The notes beneath the pieces are model-generated. The model was not told where the DNA came from and ran no database searches. It worked only from the letters and a program-made list of their open reading frames with translations. Both the position numbers and the translations under genes were made by a program. This document shows, one piece after another, positions 1 to 5,941 of a stretch of 11,722 bases of DNA (positions are counted from its first letter, which is position 1; each line of letters starts with the position of its first letter). Source of the stretch: JAJTFW01 sp046160245. Lineage in GTDB: Bacteria > Bacteroidota > Bacteroidia > AKYH767-A > OLB10. The stretch is from NCBI GenBank assembly GCA_046160245.1, contig JBJXGU010000188.1, positions 1 to 11,722 of the forward strand. Reading direction: 5' to 3'.

Positions 1-305
1 GCCAAGCCGCAAACAATTTGAGTGGGAATCGCATTCATCGCGCAGATGTCGCTGATGTTAACCACCACCGCCTTATAGCCTAAGTGTTTTAATGGTGAAT
101 AAGTTAAATCAAAATGAACACCCTCCAAAAGCATATCGGTGGTGACTACGGTTCTTCCCAATCCATTGTCTATCACCGCAGCATCATCACCAATTCCTCT
201 TAAACTTCCAGGATTTTGAAGTGTAATGCTTTGTTTAATATGATTGATAAGTCCAAATTCTCCCAATGTCTCTAATTCGGTCCTGTTATTTTTATTCTCA
301 AACAT
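1..305 (-). CDS. thiL: Thiamine-monophosphate kinase, N-terminal part (cut by window edge)
   Basis: ThiL phosphorylates thiamine monophosphate with ATP to give thiamine diphosphate, the last step of cofactor synthesis in the cytoplasm. The reverse complement from the ATG at 305 stays open for 101 codons to the left edge, so the C-terminal two thirds or so is missing. The translation starts MFENKNNRTELETLGEFGLI. It then carries the family signatures GIGDDAAV (about residues 37-44), a TTDMLLEGVHFD block (about 53-64) and LKHLGYKAVVVNISDICAMN (about 69-88). These are the Mg-ATP binding and dimer-core segments of the AIR synthase-related fold. The RTEL.ETLGEFGLI opening is the usual start of this family, which supports the chosen ATG. 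The gene is divergent from the phosphate genes, with a 173-nt gap between the two starts, and has its own promoter element. Identification rests on recognised motifs. Confidence 0.93.
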   Translation of the reverse strand, partial: MFENKNNRTELETLGEFGLINHIKQSITLQNPGSLRGIGDDAAVIDNGLGRTVVTTDMLLEGVHFDLTYSPLKHLGYKAVVVNISDICAMNAIPTQIVCGL

Positions 306-309
306 GGTG

Positions 310-317
310 CAAAGATA
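310..317 (-). promoter_or_regulatory. Bacteroidota-type -7 promoter element for thiL
   Basis: Read on the minus strand this is TATCTTTG, an exact match to the TAnnTTTG -7 element of Bacteroidota sigma factors. Only four bases separate it from the thiL ATG (305), so transcription would begin at or within a few bases of the start codon and the mRNA would be leaderless or nearly so. The -33 side is weak: TTC instead of TTG about 21 nt upstream. Confidence 0.55.
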
Positions 318-453
318 GTTTCTATAAACCTCTTCCACGAATTTGATATCCCCACTGTACATAATAGGCGATATAGTTGCCATTGGCCTGGGATTTTTAT
401 GGTATTGTGAATAATATTAAATTGTTAACACGGCTCTTTCTTAACATTTATTT

Positions 454-461
454 TACTTTAG
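454..461 (+). promoter_or_regulatory. Possible -7 promoter element for the DUF47-pit pair
   Basis: TACTTTAG matches TAnnTTTG at all but one fixed position. It lies 17 nt upstream of the ATG at 479, giving a short leader like that inferred for the suf operon. No TTG is found at the usual -33 distance (the nearest is at 422-424, 29 nt away), so the call is tentative. If correct, it excludes the upstream in-frame ATG at 377 as the start of the downstream gene. Confidence 0.35.
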
Positions 462-478
462 CGCTTCAATTCTATACT

Positions 479-1123
479 ATGTCTTCATTTGGATTCTTAA
501 AGTATTTCGTTCCTCAGGATCGAAAATTCTTCCCCCTCTTTGATAAGGCGGTTACTAATTTGCATGAGTGTGGACAAGCTATTTATCAGCTTGTTATATG
601 CGAAAAATCGGAACGCCCACGCTGGTTTAGAAAGATTGAACAGTTGGAACATGTTGGCGATGAAATCACCCATGAAATCTTTTTGGAGTTAGGAAGAAAT
701 TTCATCACCCCGTTCGATCGGGAAGATATTCACCGTTTAGTGACTTCTTTTGATGATGTGGTGGATTTTATTCATGGATCTTCCAAGCGAATGGAACTCT
801 ATAAAATTGAAGAATACGATAGCGACATGATTAAATTATGTGAGTTGATTCAACAAAGTACACAGGAATTAAAATCTGCGGTGTTGGAGTTGAAAAACAT
901 GGATAAAATGCGCGATATCACTGCTTCATTAGTTCGTATCAATAGTATCGAGAATCATGCTGATGATATTTTTGATCATGCAGTTGCTGCTCTTTTTGCC
1001 AATGAAAAAGATGCCATAAAAATTATTATGAAAAAAGAAATTTTACATGGACTCGAAACAGCAACTGACAAGAGTGAAGACGCTGCCAATGTAATTGAAT
1101 CCATCATCATTAAGATGGCATAA
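479..1123 (+). CDS. DUF47 family PhoU-like protein, partner of the Pit phosphate transporter
   Basis: This 214-residue cytoplasmic helical protein belongs to the DUF47 (TIGR00153, PhoU-related) family, which is commonly encoded next to Pit transporters and is thought to modulate phosphate uptake. Four E/DxxxD motifs, typical of the metal-binding sites of PhoU-like helical bundles, are visible: E57-D61 (EHVGD), D92-D96 (DDVVD), E158-D162 (ENHAD) and D197-D201 (DKSED). Their paired layout fits two three-helix bundles. The stretch around residues 66-82, IFLELGRNFITPFDRED, is highly typical of the family. The frame is open back to an ATG at 377, but the 34 extra residues look unlike the family and cross the likely promoter, so I start at 479 (MSSFGFLKYFVPQD), which matches the normal family start and length. 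The pit gene follows after 8 nt, so the two are almost certainly one operon. Confidence 0.9.
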   Translation: MSSFGFLKYFVPQDRKFFPLFDKAVTNLHECGQAIYQLVICEKSERPRWFRKIEQLEHVGDEITHEIFLELGRNFITPFDREDIHRLVTSFDDVVDFIHGSSKRMELYKIEEYDSDMIKLCELIQQSTQELKSAVLELKNMDKMRDITASLVRINSIENHADDIFDHAVAALFANEKDAIKIIMKKEILHGLETATDKSEDAANVIESIIIKMA

Positions 1124-1131
1124 TCTGTCGT

Positions 1132-2121
1132 ATGGAGAACATGCTCATTATTGTCATTGTCATGGCCTTGATATTTGATTTTATCAATGGTTTTCACGAC
1201 GCTGCGAACTCAATTGCTACTGTAGTTTCTACACAAGTATTGAGTCCGGCTGCCGCTGTTTTGTGGGCAGCAATATTTAACTTTGTAGCGTATTGGATTT
1301 TTGAATTAAAAGTGGCTGATACCGTTGCTAAAACCGTTCGGCCAGAAAACATAACGCTCATCGTTGTGATGGCGGGATTACTCGCTTCAATTTTTTGGAA
1401 TTTGCTTACTTGGTGGTATGGAATTCCATCGAGTTCTTCGCACACATTGATTGGCGGATTTGCAGGAGCCGGCATTGCACATGCTGGAGGTTTTGACGCA
1501 GTTCAATATGATAAAATAATGCCTACTGTTTATTTTATCGTATTGGCACCGGTGATTGGAATGATCATGTCGTATTTTATTTCTGTAATCACATTGCATG
1601 TTGCAAAAAATTCAAACCCATCTAAAGTAGATCGAATATTTCGTCGACTCCAATTGGTTTCTTCTGCTGCTTATTCGTTAGGTCACGGTGGAAATGATGC
1701 ACAAAAAGTGATGGGAATTATTGCTGCTGCGATGATTAGTCAGCATGTGATTGCTGATATGTCTGAATTACCAGGTTGGGTTCCTTTGGCATGTTATACA
1801 GCCATTGCTGCTGGTACCATGATTGGAGGATGGAAAATCGTAAAAACGATGGGACAAAAAGTAACCAAATTGACTCCTTTCGAAGGCTTCTCAGCAGAAA
1901 CAGCAGGCGCACTGACCCTCTTTGGAGCACAACATTTTAAAATTCCAGTAAGTACCACACATACCATAACAGGTTCTATTGTCGGCGTTGGACTTACAAA
2001 AAGAATTTCTGCTGTGCGCTGGGGCGTAACCCTTCAGCTCGTTTGGGCCTGGGTTCTTACTATTCCTATTTCCGCCGCCTTAGCGGGGTTGTTCCTCTAT
2101 ATTTTGGAAGCGGTGTTGTAG
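1132..2121 (+). CDS. pit: Pit-family inorganic phosphate transporter
   Basis: This 329-residue inner-membrane protein is a PHO-4/Pit family permease, expected to import inorganic phosphate (usually as a metal-phosphate complex) using the proton gradient. The family's inverted duplication is visible: the motif GFHDAANSIA (residues 20-29) recurs as GHGGNDAQKVMG (184-195), and PSSSSHTLIGG (99-109) recurs as PVSTTHTITGS (272-282). Hydrophobic stretches around residues 4-19, 41-58, 73-95, 104-118, 131-155, 192-206, 216-232 and 296-327 are likely membrane segments. The short polar loop at about 157-176 separates the two halves. The length fits the compact bacterial members and is much shorter than E. 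coli PitA. An in-frame ATG at 1141 is an alternative start; there is no Shine-Dalgarno sequence to decide. It sits 8 nt after the DUF47 gene and is probably translated from the same message. Confidence 0.95.
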   Translation: MENMLIIVIVMALIFDFINGFHDAANSIATVVSTQVLSPAAAVLWAAIFNFVAYWIFELKVADTVAKTVRPENITLIVVMAGLLASIFWNLLTWWYGIPSSSSHTLIGGFAGAGIAHAGGFDAVQYDKIMPTVYFIVLAPVIGMIMSYFISVITLHVAKNSNPSKVDRIFRRLQLVSSAAYSLGHGGNDAQKVMGIIAAAMISQHVIADMSELPGWVPLACYTAIAAGTMIGGWKIVKTMGQKVTKLTPFEGFSAETAGALTLFGAQHFKIPVSTTHTITGSIVGVGLTKRISAVRWGVTLQLVWAWVLTIPISAALAGLFLYILEAVL

Positions 2122-2185
2122 AGGGATTGTTTTTCTTGAAGGTACACTCGTAAAAGTTGATGAAATCGTCGCGAGTGGATGCCTG

Positions 2186-2203
2186 CTGCCTAATTTGAGG
2201 CAG
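2186..2203 (+). terminator. Weak hairpin downstream of pit, possible terminator
   Basis: CTGCCT and AGGCAG form a perfect 6-bp stem around a 6-nt loop, 64 nt after the pit stop codon. It overlaps by one base a 10-bp palindrome, GATAGCTATC (2203-2212). There is no T-run after the stem, so it is not a classical intrinsic terminator. It is the only GC-containing hairpin I can find between pit and the next gene. Confidence 0.25.
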
Positions 2204-2261
2204 ATAGCTATCAGTTTACAATTACAATAATTTGTATATTTACGGTATCGATTATCTAAGA

Positions 2262-2273
2262 ATAGAATTCTAT
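2262..2273. repeat. 12-bp perfect palindrome in the gap upstream of the LRR gene
   Basis: ATAGAATTCTAT is a perfect 12-bp palindrome, 135 nt before the ATG of the repeat protein. It is built from the same TAGAA/TTCTA arms seen at the suf promoter but with no spacer. The rest of the 286-nt gap (2122-2407) is AT-rich and holds no credible open reading frame. Only one-mismatch promoter candidates are present there (for example TATATTTA at 2235-2242). Whether the palindrome is bound by anything cannot be told from sequence. Confidence 0.3.
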
Positions 2274-2407
2274 ACTCGAAATCCTATTTGCCCATAAATG
2301 ATTTTACCGGATCAAAAACAGATCAATTATATTAAGGAATCGTTGTAGATATTTATATTTTTTATTAGTCGTTTATCAAGAAGTTAAATGATTTTAATCT
2401 TAAAGTT

Positions 2408-5116
2408 ATGAATAAAAAATTATTAGTTACTTTTTTCGGAATTGTTTTTTATTCTATCAGCGCTAGTGCTCAATGGGTATCTATTCCTGATACTAACTTT
2501 GTAAATTGGCTTAATAACAATGGTTTTTCGATGTGTTTGAATGGAAATCAAATGGACACAACATGTTCAGTTATTTTATCTGCACAGTCTATTAATTGTC
2601 CCTCAAGTAACTTGCAGAGTATAGATGGTATACAATATTTTGACAATTTAAAACGAATTACTTGCCAAAATAACTCTTTATCCTCACTCCCACGACTTCC
2701 CAACCAATTAGATTTCTTAGCTGTCGACCATAATAATTTGATTCAGTTACCACCTTTACCACCTGGGTTAGACACAATTTCTTGTGGTTTTAATTCACTT
2801 TCCACTTTACCAACACTTCCACTTGGGTTGAAAGGACTTTATGCTGGCTGGAACAATATCACAACATTGCCTCCTTTTCCCTCGCTACTTAAAATGTTGG
2901 AAATTGGTTTCAATCAGCTTACTTGGATTCCTGCTTTACCTTCAACTTTGGTATATTTTTGGTGCGGATATAACCAGATCTCCAGTCTTGGAACTAGCTT
3001 ACCTGCATCATTAAGTTATTTCTATGCAAACAATAACAATCTAAGTAACATTCCCTCCTTTCCATCAAATTTATTAAATGTTGATATTTCTAGCAATCCA
3101 ATAAATATTTTACCTAATTTAAACTCAGGACTTAAATCACTTGATTGCAATAATAATCTATTGACATTTTTACCATCTCTTCCCAATCTTAGTTCTTTAA
3201 AATGTAGAGATAATTTTATTCAGACACTACCCACTTTGCCTATTAATCTATCATCATTAGAAGTTAGTGGTTGTCCATTGGGAACCTTAGGTACAATACC
3301 TCCTTCAGTAACTTGGTTAAAAGCAGATAGGTGTCTACTATTGTCACTTCCATCAGTGCTTCCTCCAGCTCTAACTTTATTACAAGTAAGTGGAAATTCT
3401 CTTAGCCAATTACCAACCTTACCAAATACATTAGCACAATTGCGATGTGATAGTAATTTAATTACGGTTATGCCTTCTTTGCCGAATAGCCTAAGAACAA
3501 TATACAGTAGTAAAAATCTTTTTAGTTCATTTCCCGAATTACCTGACTCACTCAATTATTTGAATATTGGAAATAATTCTAACTTAACTTGTCTACCTAG
3601 ATTAAAGAGGATTGTAACGTTGAAATTTGAAAACACAAGTGTTCAATGCATACCTAATTATGGTAATGTTACTTCTAGTACTCCAACTCTTTCTTCTTTG
3701 CCAATATGTGACGTATTCAATCTGAATAATTGTGATTTTTTCTATTCAATTTCGGGAACTATTTTTAGAGATCAGAATGTAAATTGTATACTTAATTCAG
3801 GAGAAGAATCTGGTAGCGGCTTAAAATTAAATGTGTATCAGTCGGGAAACCTGGTGCAACAAGGATATAGTAGCCAAAACGGATTATACTCGCTTGAAAC
3901 CGGACTAGGGAATTTCAATTATTCAGTAGATACAATTGATAAACCTTATCAAGTAATGTGTCCGCCATCTGGTTCTAGAACGGCAGTTTTAACTTTAGCA
4001 GATTCAACGGATATTGGAATGGATTTTGGCCTTCAATGTAAACCCGGATTTGATGTTGGAACTCACAACATAGTTCAAGATTCCGGAGCATTTAGACCGG
4101 GGAATTATTCTGTTGTAAAGGTTAGAGCCGGGGATATTTCAAAATTGCACAATCTTAATTGTGCAAGTGGAGTGTCAGGACTTTTAACAATTTATTATTC
4201 CGGACCAGTAACTTATATCGGTCCGACTGGGGGAAGCCTTGTACCATCTGTTGGTAGTAACTATATTCAATATGTCATAACAGATTTTAATACAATAAAT
4301 TTTAATGACGAGTTTCGTTTTATTTTAAAAGTGGATACTAGTGCGCAATTAGGGCAACAAGTTTGCATTGCTGCGGATGTAACACCATTGGTTAATGATA
4401 TATATCCATCAAATAATCAATTGACGAATTGTTTTAATATCGTGAATAGTTTTGATCCAAATGATAAACAAGTTAGTCCAACCGGGAATATTGAAACTAC
4501 CCAACAATGGTTGACCTATACGATTCGATTTCAAAATACAGGTACAGCTCCAGCGCAGCATATTGTTATTATAGATACATTACAATCCAATATTGATGTT
4601 TCATCATTTAGTTATCTTGGGTCAAGTCATTTGCCCTTTGTAGAAGTGATTGGTAATGTGGCAAAATTTACATTCGCTAATATAAATCTACCAGATTCAG
4701 TTTTCGATGAACCTAACAGTCATGGCTATGTGCAATTTAAAGTTAGATATACTACAGGATTAGCAATTGGTTCTGTAATTTCAAATACCGCTGCTATCTA
4801 TTTTGATTTTAATCCTCCAGTGATAACAAATTCTACTTTGAACACGATTGTTGCCCCAACTTCAGTTCCTGAATTAAAGCAAACTTTCAACATTTTCCCA
4901 GTACCAACAACTGACTTCATAAATATTCAAACCGATTATATTGGGCAATACTCAGGAAAAATATACAATGTATCTGGTCATTTAATGCTGGAGTTTGATT
5001 TTAATGGAAATGTAAAATTGATTGATGTGAATTCATTTTCTGAAGGACTTTATTTTATTGAATTGGAAAATTCAATGGGTTTAAAGAGTGTTAAGAAACT
5101 GATAGTTATTCGCTAA
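2408..5116 (+). CDS. Secreted leucine-rich repeat protein with T9SS C-terminal sorting domain
   Basis: This 902-residue protein is predicted to be exported and attached to the cell surface or released by type IX secretion; its ligand and role are unknown. Residues 1-21 form a signal peptide (MNKK, hydrophobic core, then ASA-QW cleavage). Residues 22-80 resemble the N-terminal cap of Bacteroidota LRR proteins (IPDTNFVNWL). Residues 81-402 hold sixteen 20-residue LRRs of the form LxxLxxxxNxLxxLPxLPxx. Residues 448-510 resemble an SdrD-B/Cna-B-like domain (SGTIFRDQNVNCILNSGEE). Residues 545-812 form beta-sandwich modules with the SFDPNDKQVSPTG hallmark (681-693) and the IYFDFNPPV motif (797-805) common in T9SS cargo. 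Residues 822-902 are a type A sorting domain (FNIFPVP, GLYFIEL, VKKLIVIR). Its base composition looks more AT-rich than the suf genes. It is flanked by long gaps, so it is probably transcribed alone. Domain calls are by motif recognition; adhesion or binding is inference. Confidence 0.9.
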   Translation: MNKKLLVTFFGIVFYSISASAQWVSIPDTNFVNWLNNNGFSMCLNGNQMDTTCSVILSAQSINCPSSNLQSIDGIQYFDNLKRITCQNNSLSSLPRLPNQLDFLAVDHNNLIQLPPLPPGLDTISCGFNSLSTLPTLPLGLKGLYAGWNNITTLPPFPSLLKMLEIGFNQLTWIPALPSTLVYFWCGYNQISSLGTSLPASLSYFYANNNNLSNIPSFPSNLLNVDISSNPINILPNLNSGLKSLDCNNNLLTFLPSLPNLSSLKCRDNFIQTLPTLPINLSSLEVSGCPLGTLGTIPPSVTWLKADRCLLLSLPSVLPPALTLLQVSGNSLSQLPTLPNTLAQLRCDSNLITVMPSLPNSLRTIYSSKNLFSSFPELPDSLNYLNIGNNSNLTCLPRLKRIVTLKFENTSVQCIPNYGNVTSSTPTLSSLPICDVFNLNNCDFFYSISGTIFRDQNVNCILNSGEESGSGLKLNVYQSGNLVQQGYSSQNGLYSLETGLGNFNYSVDTIDKPYQVMCPPSGSRTAVLTLADSTDIGMDFGLQCKPGFDVGTHNIVQDSGAFRPGNYSVVKVRAGDISKLHNLNCASGVSGLLTIYYSGPVTYIGPTGGSLVPSVGSNYIQYVITDFNTINFNDEFRFILKVDTSAQLGQQVCIAADVTPLVNDIYPSNNQLTNCFNIVNSFDPNDKQVSPTGNIETTQQWLTYTIRFQNTGTAPAQHIVIIDTLQSNIDVSSFSYLGSSHLPFVEVIGNVAKFTFANINLPDSVFDEPNSHGYVQFKVRYTTGLAIGSVISNTAAIYFDFNPPVITNSTLNTIVAPTSVPELKQTFNIFPVPTTDFINIQTDYIGQYSGKIYNVSGHLMLEFDFNGNVKLIDVNSFSEGLYFIELENSMGLKSVKKLIVIR
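2648..3613 (+). repeat. Array of sixteen ~60-bp units encoding 20-residue LPxLP leucine-rich repeats
   Basis: Units begin at residues 81, 101, 121, 141, 161, 181, 202, 222, 242, 261, 281, 301, 322, 342, 362 and 382 of the secreted protein. Twelve units are exactly 20 residues; those starting at 181, 301 and 382 are 21 and that at 242 is 19. The N at position 9 and the L/I/V frame are kept almost throughout, and Cys often sits at position 6 (ITC, ISC, FWC, LDC, LKC, LRC). The DNA of the units is well diverged, so this is an old expansion held by protein-level selection. The 20-residue LPxLP pattern is that of YopM, SspH and IpaH LRRs. Confidence 0.88.
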
Positions 5117-5470
5117 AAAGTCAGGATTTTTTCGATCACTAGTAAATGACAGGTAATTTTAATTGATTTGAATAATCGAAGATTCTATCAGTGTTAAGCA
5201 TAATTACAAACTAAAGAGAAATTACCTAAATAGCTGATATTTAGTATTCAATGATATTTTCATTTCTTATTCTCGAGTGCACTCATTGATCTTTTTCTTT
5301 ACGGTGAAAAACGATAAGTGGAGTTTAAGTTTTAATTGAGCTTAGATCTGCTTAAAGCTTATAGCAAAAAGATCCCTCTCGTTCGATCATTTTGAAGTTC
5401 GAAGCTATATCTTAAATCTTTCAAAAATAATTTTAGCATAAACTACTGATAAACAATAGTTAAGTAGCAT
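5117..5470. other. Non-coding gap before the suf promoter region
   Basis: This AT-rich stretch is crowded with stop codons in all frames; the few ATG-started frames end within about a dozen codons. I see no RNA gene. Small symmetric features exist: a 10-bp palindrome GAGTGCACTC at 5275-5284, and TTTTTC/GAAAAA arms at 5292-5297 and 5306-5311. Neither resembles a known signal. No strong terminator follows the LRR gene; a weak A5/T5 pairing lies immediately after its stop codon. Confidence 0.6.
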
Positions 5471-5510
5471 TTCTAACCTAGAAAACATTTCCACCTTAGA
5501 ATTGTTCTAA
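5471..5510. promoter_or_regulatory. Cluster of TAGAA/TTCTA inverted repeats over the suf promoter, candidate operator
   Basis: Two perfect inverted repeats lie within 40 bp: TTCTA-ACC-TAGAA (5471-5483) and TTAGAA-TTG-TTCTAA (5496-5510). The TTG spacer of the second (5502-5504) is the -33 element of the suf promoter, so a bound protein would block RNA polymerase. Read as 7-1-7, the second repeat (TTAGAAT-T-GTTCTAA) matches the Bacillus PerR box TTATAATNATTATAA at 11 of 14 fixed positions, with one change on each arm that preserves symmetry. Binding by a Fur/PerR-family regulator is inference. No regulator gene is in the window. Confidence 0.45.
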
Positions 5511-5534
5511 ATAAGCGATTTCGCCGTACCTTTG
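5502..5534 (+). promoter_or_regulatory. Bacteroidota-type promoter of the suf operon
   Basis: TTG (5502-5504), a 22-nt spacer and TACCTTTG (5527-5534) match the Bacteroidota -33/-7 pattern TTG...TAnnTTTG. Transcription should start around 5537-5541, leaving a leader of roughly 11-15 nt before the ATG at 5552. The same -7 form with a following C (TTTGC) is seen in front of thiL. Confidence 0.7.
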
Positions 5535-5551
5535 CAGGAATAGAAAAAACC

Positions 5552-5878
5552 ATGATTACAGTCACAGAAAAAGCTAAAGAAAGAGCCCTTGAATTAATGG
5601 CAAAAGAAAGCCATCCTACCGAATCTTTTATCCGCGTAGGTGTTGCCGGTGGTGGATGCTCCGGACTCAGTTATAGTCTTGAGTTCGATCATGAGCTGAA
5701 AGCCGATGATAAACAATTTGAAGATAAAGGCGTGAAGATCGTTTGTGATAAGAAGAGTTTTCTCTACCTCGTAGGTACTCAACTCGATTTCAGTGATGGT
5801 CTCAACGGAAAGGGTTTTCAATTTATTAATCCAAACGCATCCCGCACTTGCGGTTGTGGTGAATCATTTGCCGTTTAA
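5552..5878 (+). CDS. sufA: A-type iron-sulfur cluster carrier (SufA/IscA/ErpA family)
   Basis: This 108-residue HesB/IscA-family protein binds an Fe-S cluster (or iron) and hands it to target apoproteins. The three conserved cysteines are present: C36 in GGGCSGLSY, and C100 and C102 in the C-terminal TCGCGESF motif. Their spacing (64, then 2) equals that of E. coli SufA (C50, C114, C116). One further cysteine, C65, is not part of the signature. It is the first gene of the suf cluster, directly downstream of the only strong promoter, and sufB follows after 63 nt. The symbol is chosen from this context; sequence alone does not separate SufA, IscA and ErpA. The ATG at 5552 is preceded by a weak GGAA stretch and gives the normal family start (MITVTEKAKERA). 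Confidence 0.92.
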   Translation: MITVTEKAKERALELMAKESHPTESFIRVGVAGGGCSGLSYSLEFDHELKADDKQFEDKGVKIVCDKKSFLYLVGTQLDFSDGLNGKGFQFINPNASRTCGCGESFAV

Positions 5879-5941
5879 AAATAGAGTTCAATTTAATCTC
5901 GCATCCTCACAACCATCAGCGATCTCCCCTAAAGAAAGATT

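Noticed and set aside
377..478. 34-codon in-frame upstream extension of the DUF47 gene
   Set aside because: It translates to a Leu/Phe-rich segment that could pass for a membrane helix, but the family begins at MSSFGFLKYF and a plausible -7 element lies inside the extension.
306..478. TPP riboswitch in the gap beside thiL
   Set aside because: The thiL promoter element sits four bases from its ATG, so no leader exists to hold one, and I see no CTGAGA-type THI box in the gap.
976..1475. Minus-strand open frames across the DUF47/pit junction and the start of pit
   Set aside because: They are shadows of well-recognised plus-strand genes and have no motifs of their own.
2235..2242. TATATTTA as a promoter for the LRR gene
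   Set aside because: It is one mismatch from TAnnTTTG and would leave a leader of about 160 nt, with no TTG at the -33 distance. Equally weak candidates exist closer to the gene, so none is called.
3220..3555. 111-codon open frame on the minus strand inside the LRR gene
   Set aside because: Its length and apparent repetition are a by-product of the 60-bp repeat structure on the plus strand; it has no promoter and no recognisable domain.
5112..5136. Terminator right after the LRR gene
   Set aside because: A5 and T5 runs can pair, but the core between them does not form a stable GC stem, so it does not meet the usual hairpin plus T-run pattern.
5292..5311. TTTTTC/GAAAAA inverted arms in the long gap
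   Set aside because: The arms are almost pure A/T with an unpaired 8-nt loop; such pairs are expected by chance in DNA this AT-rich.
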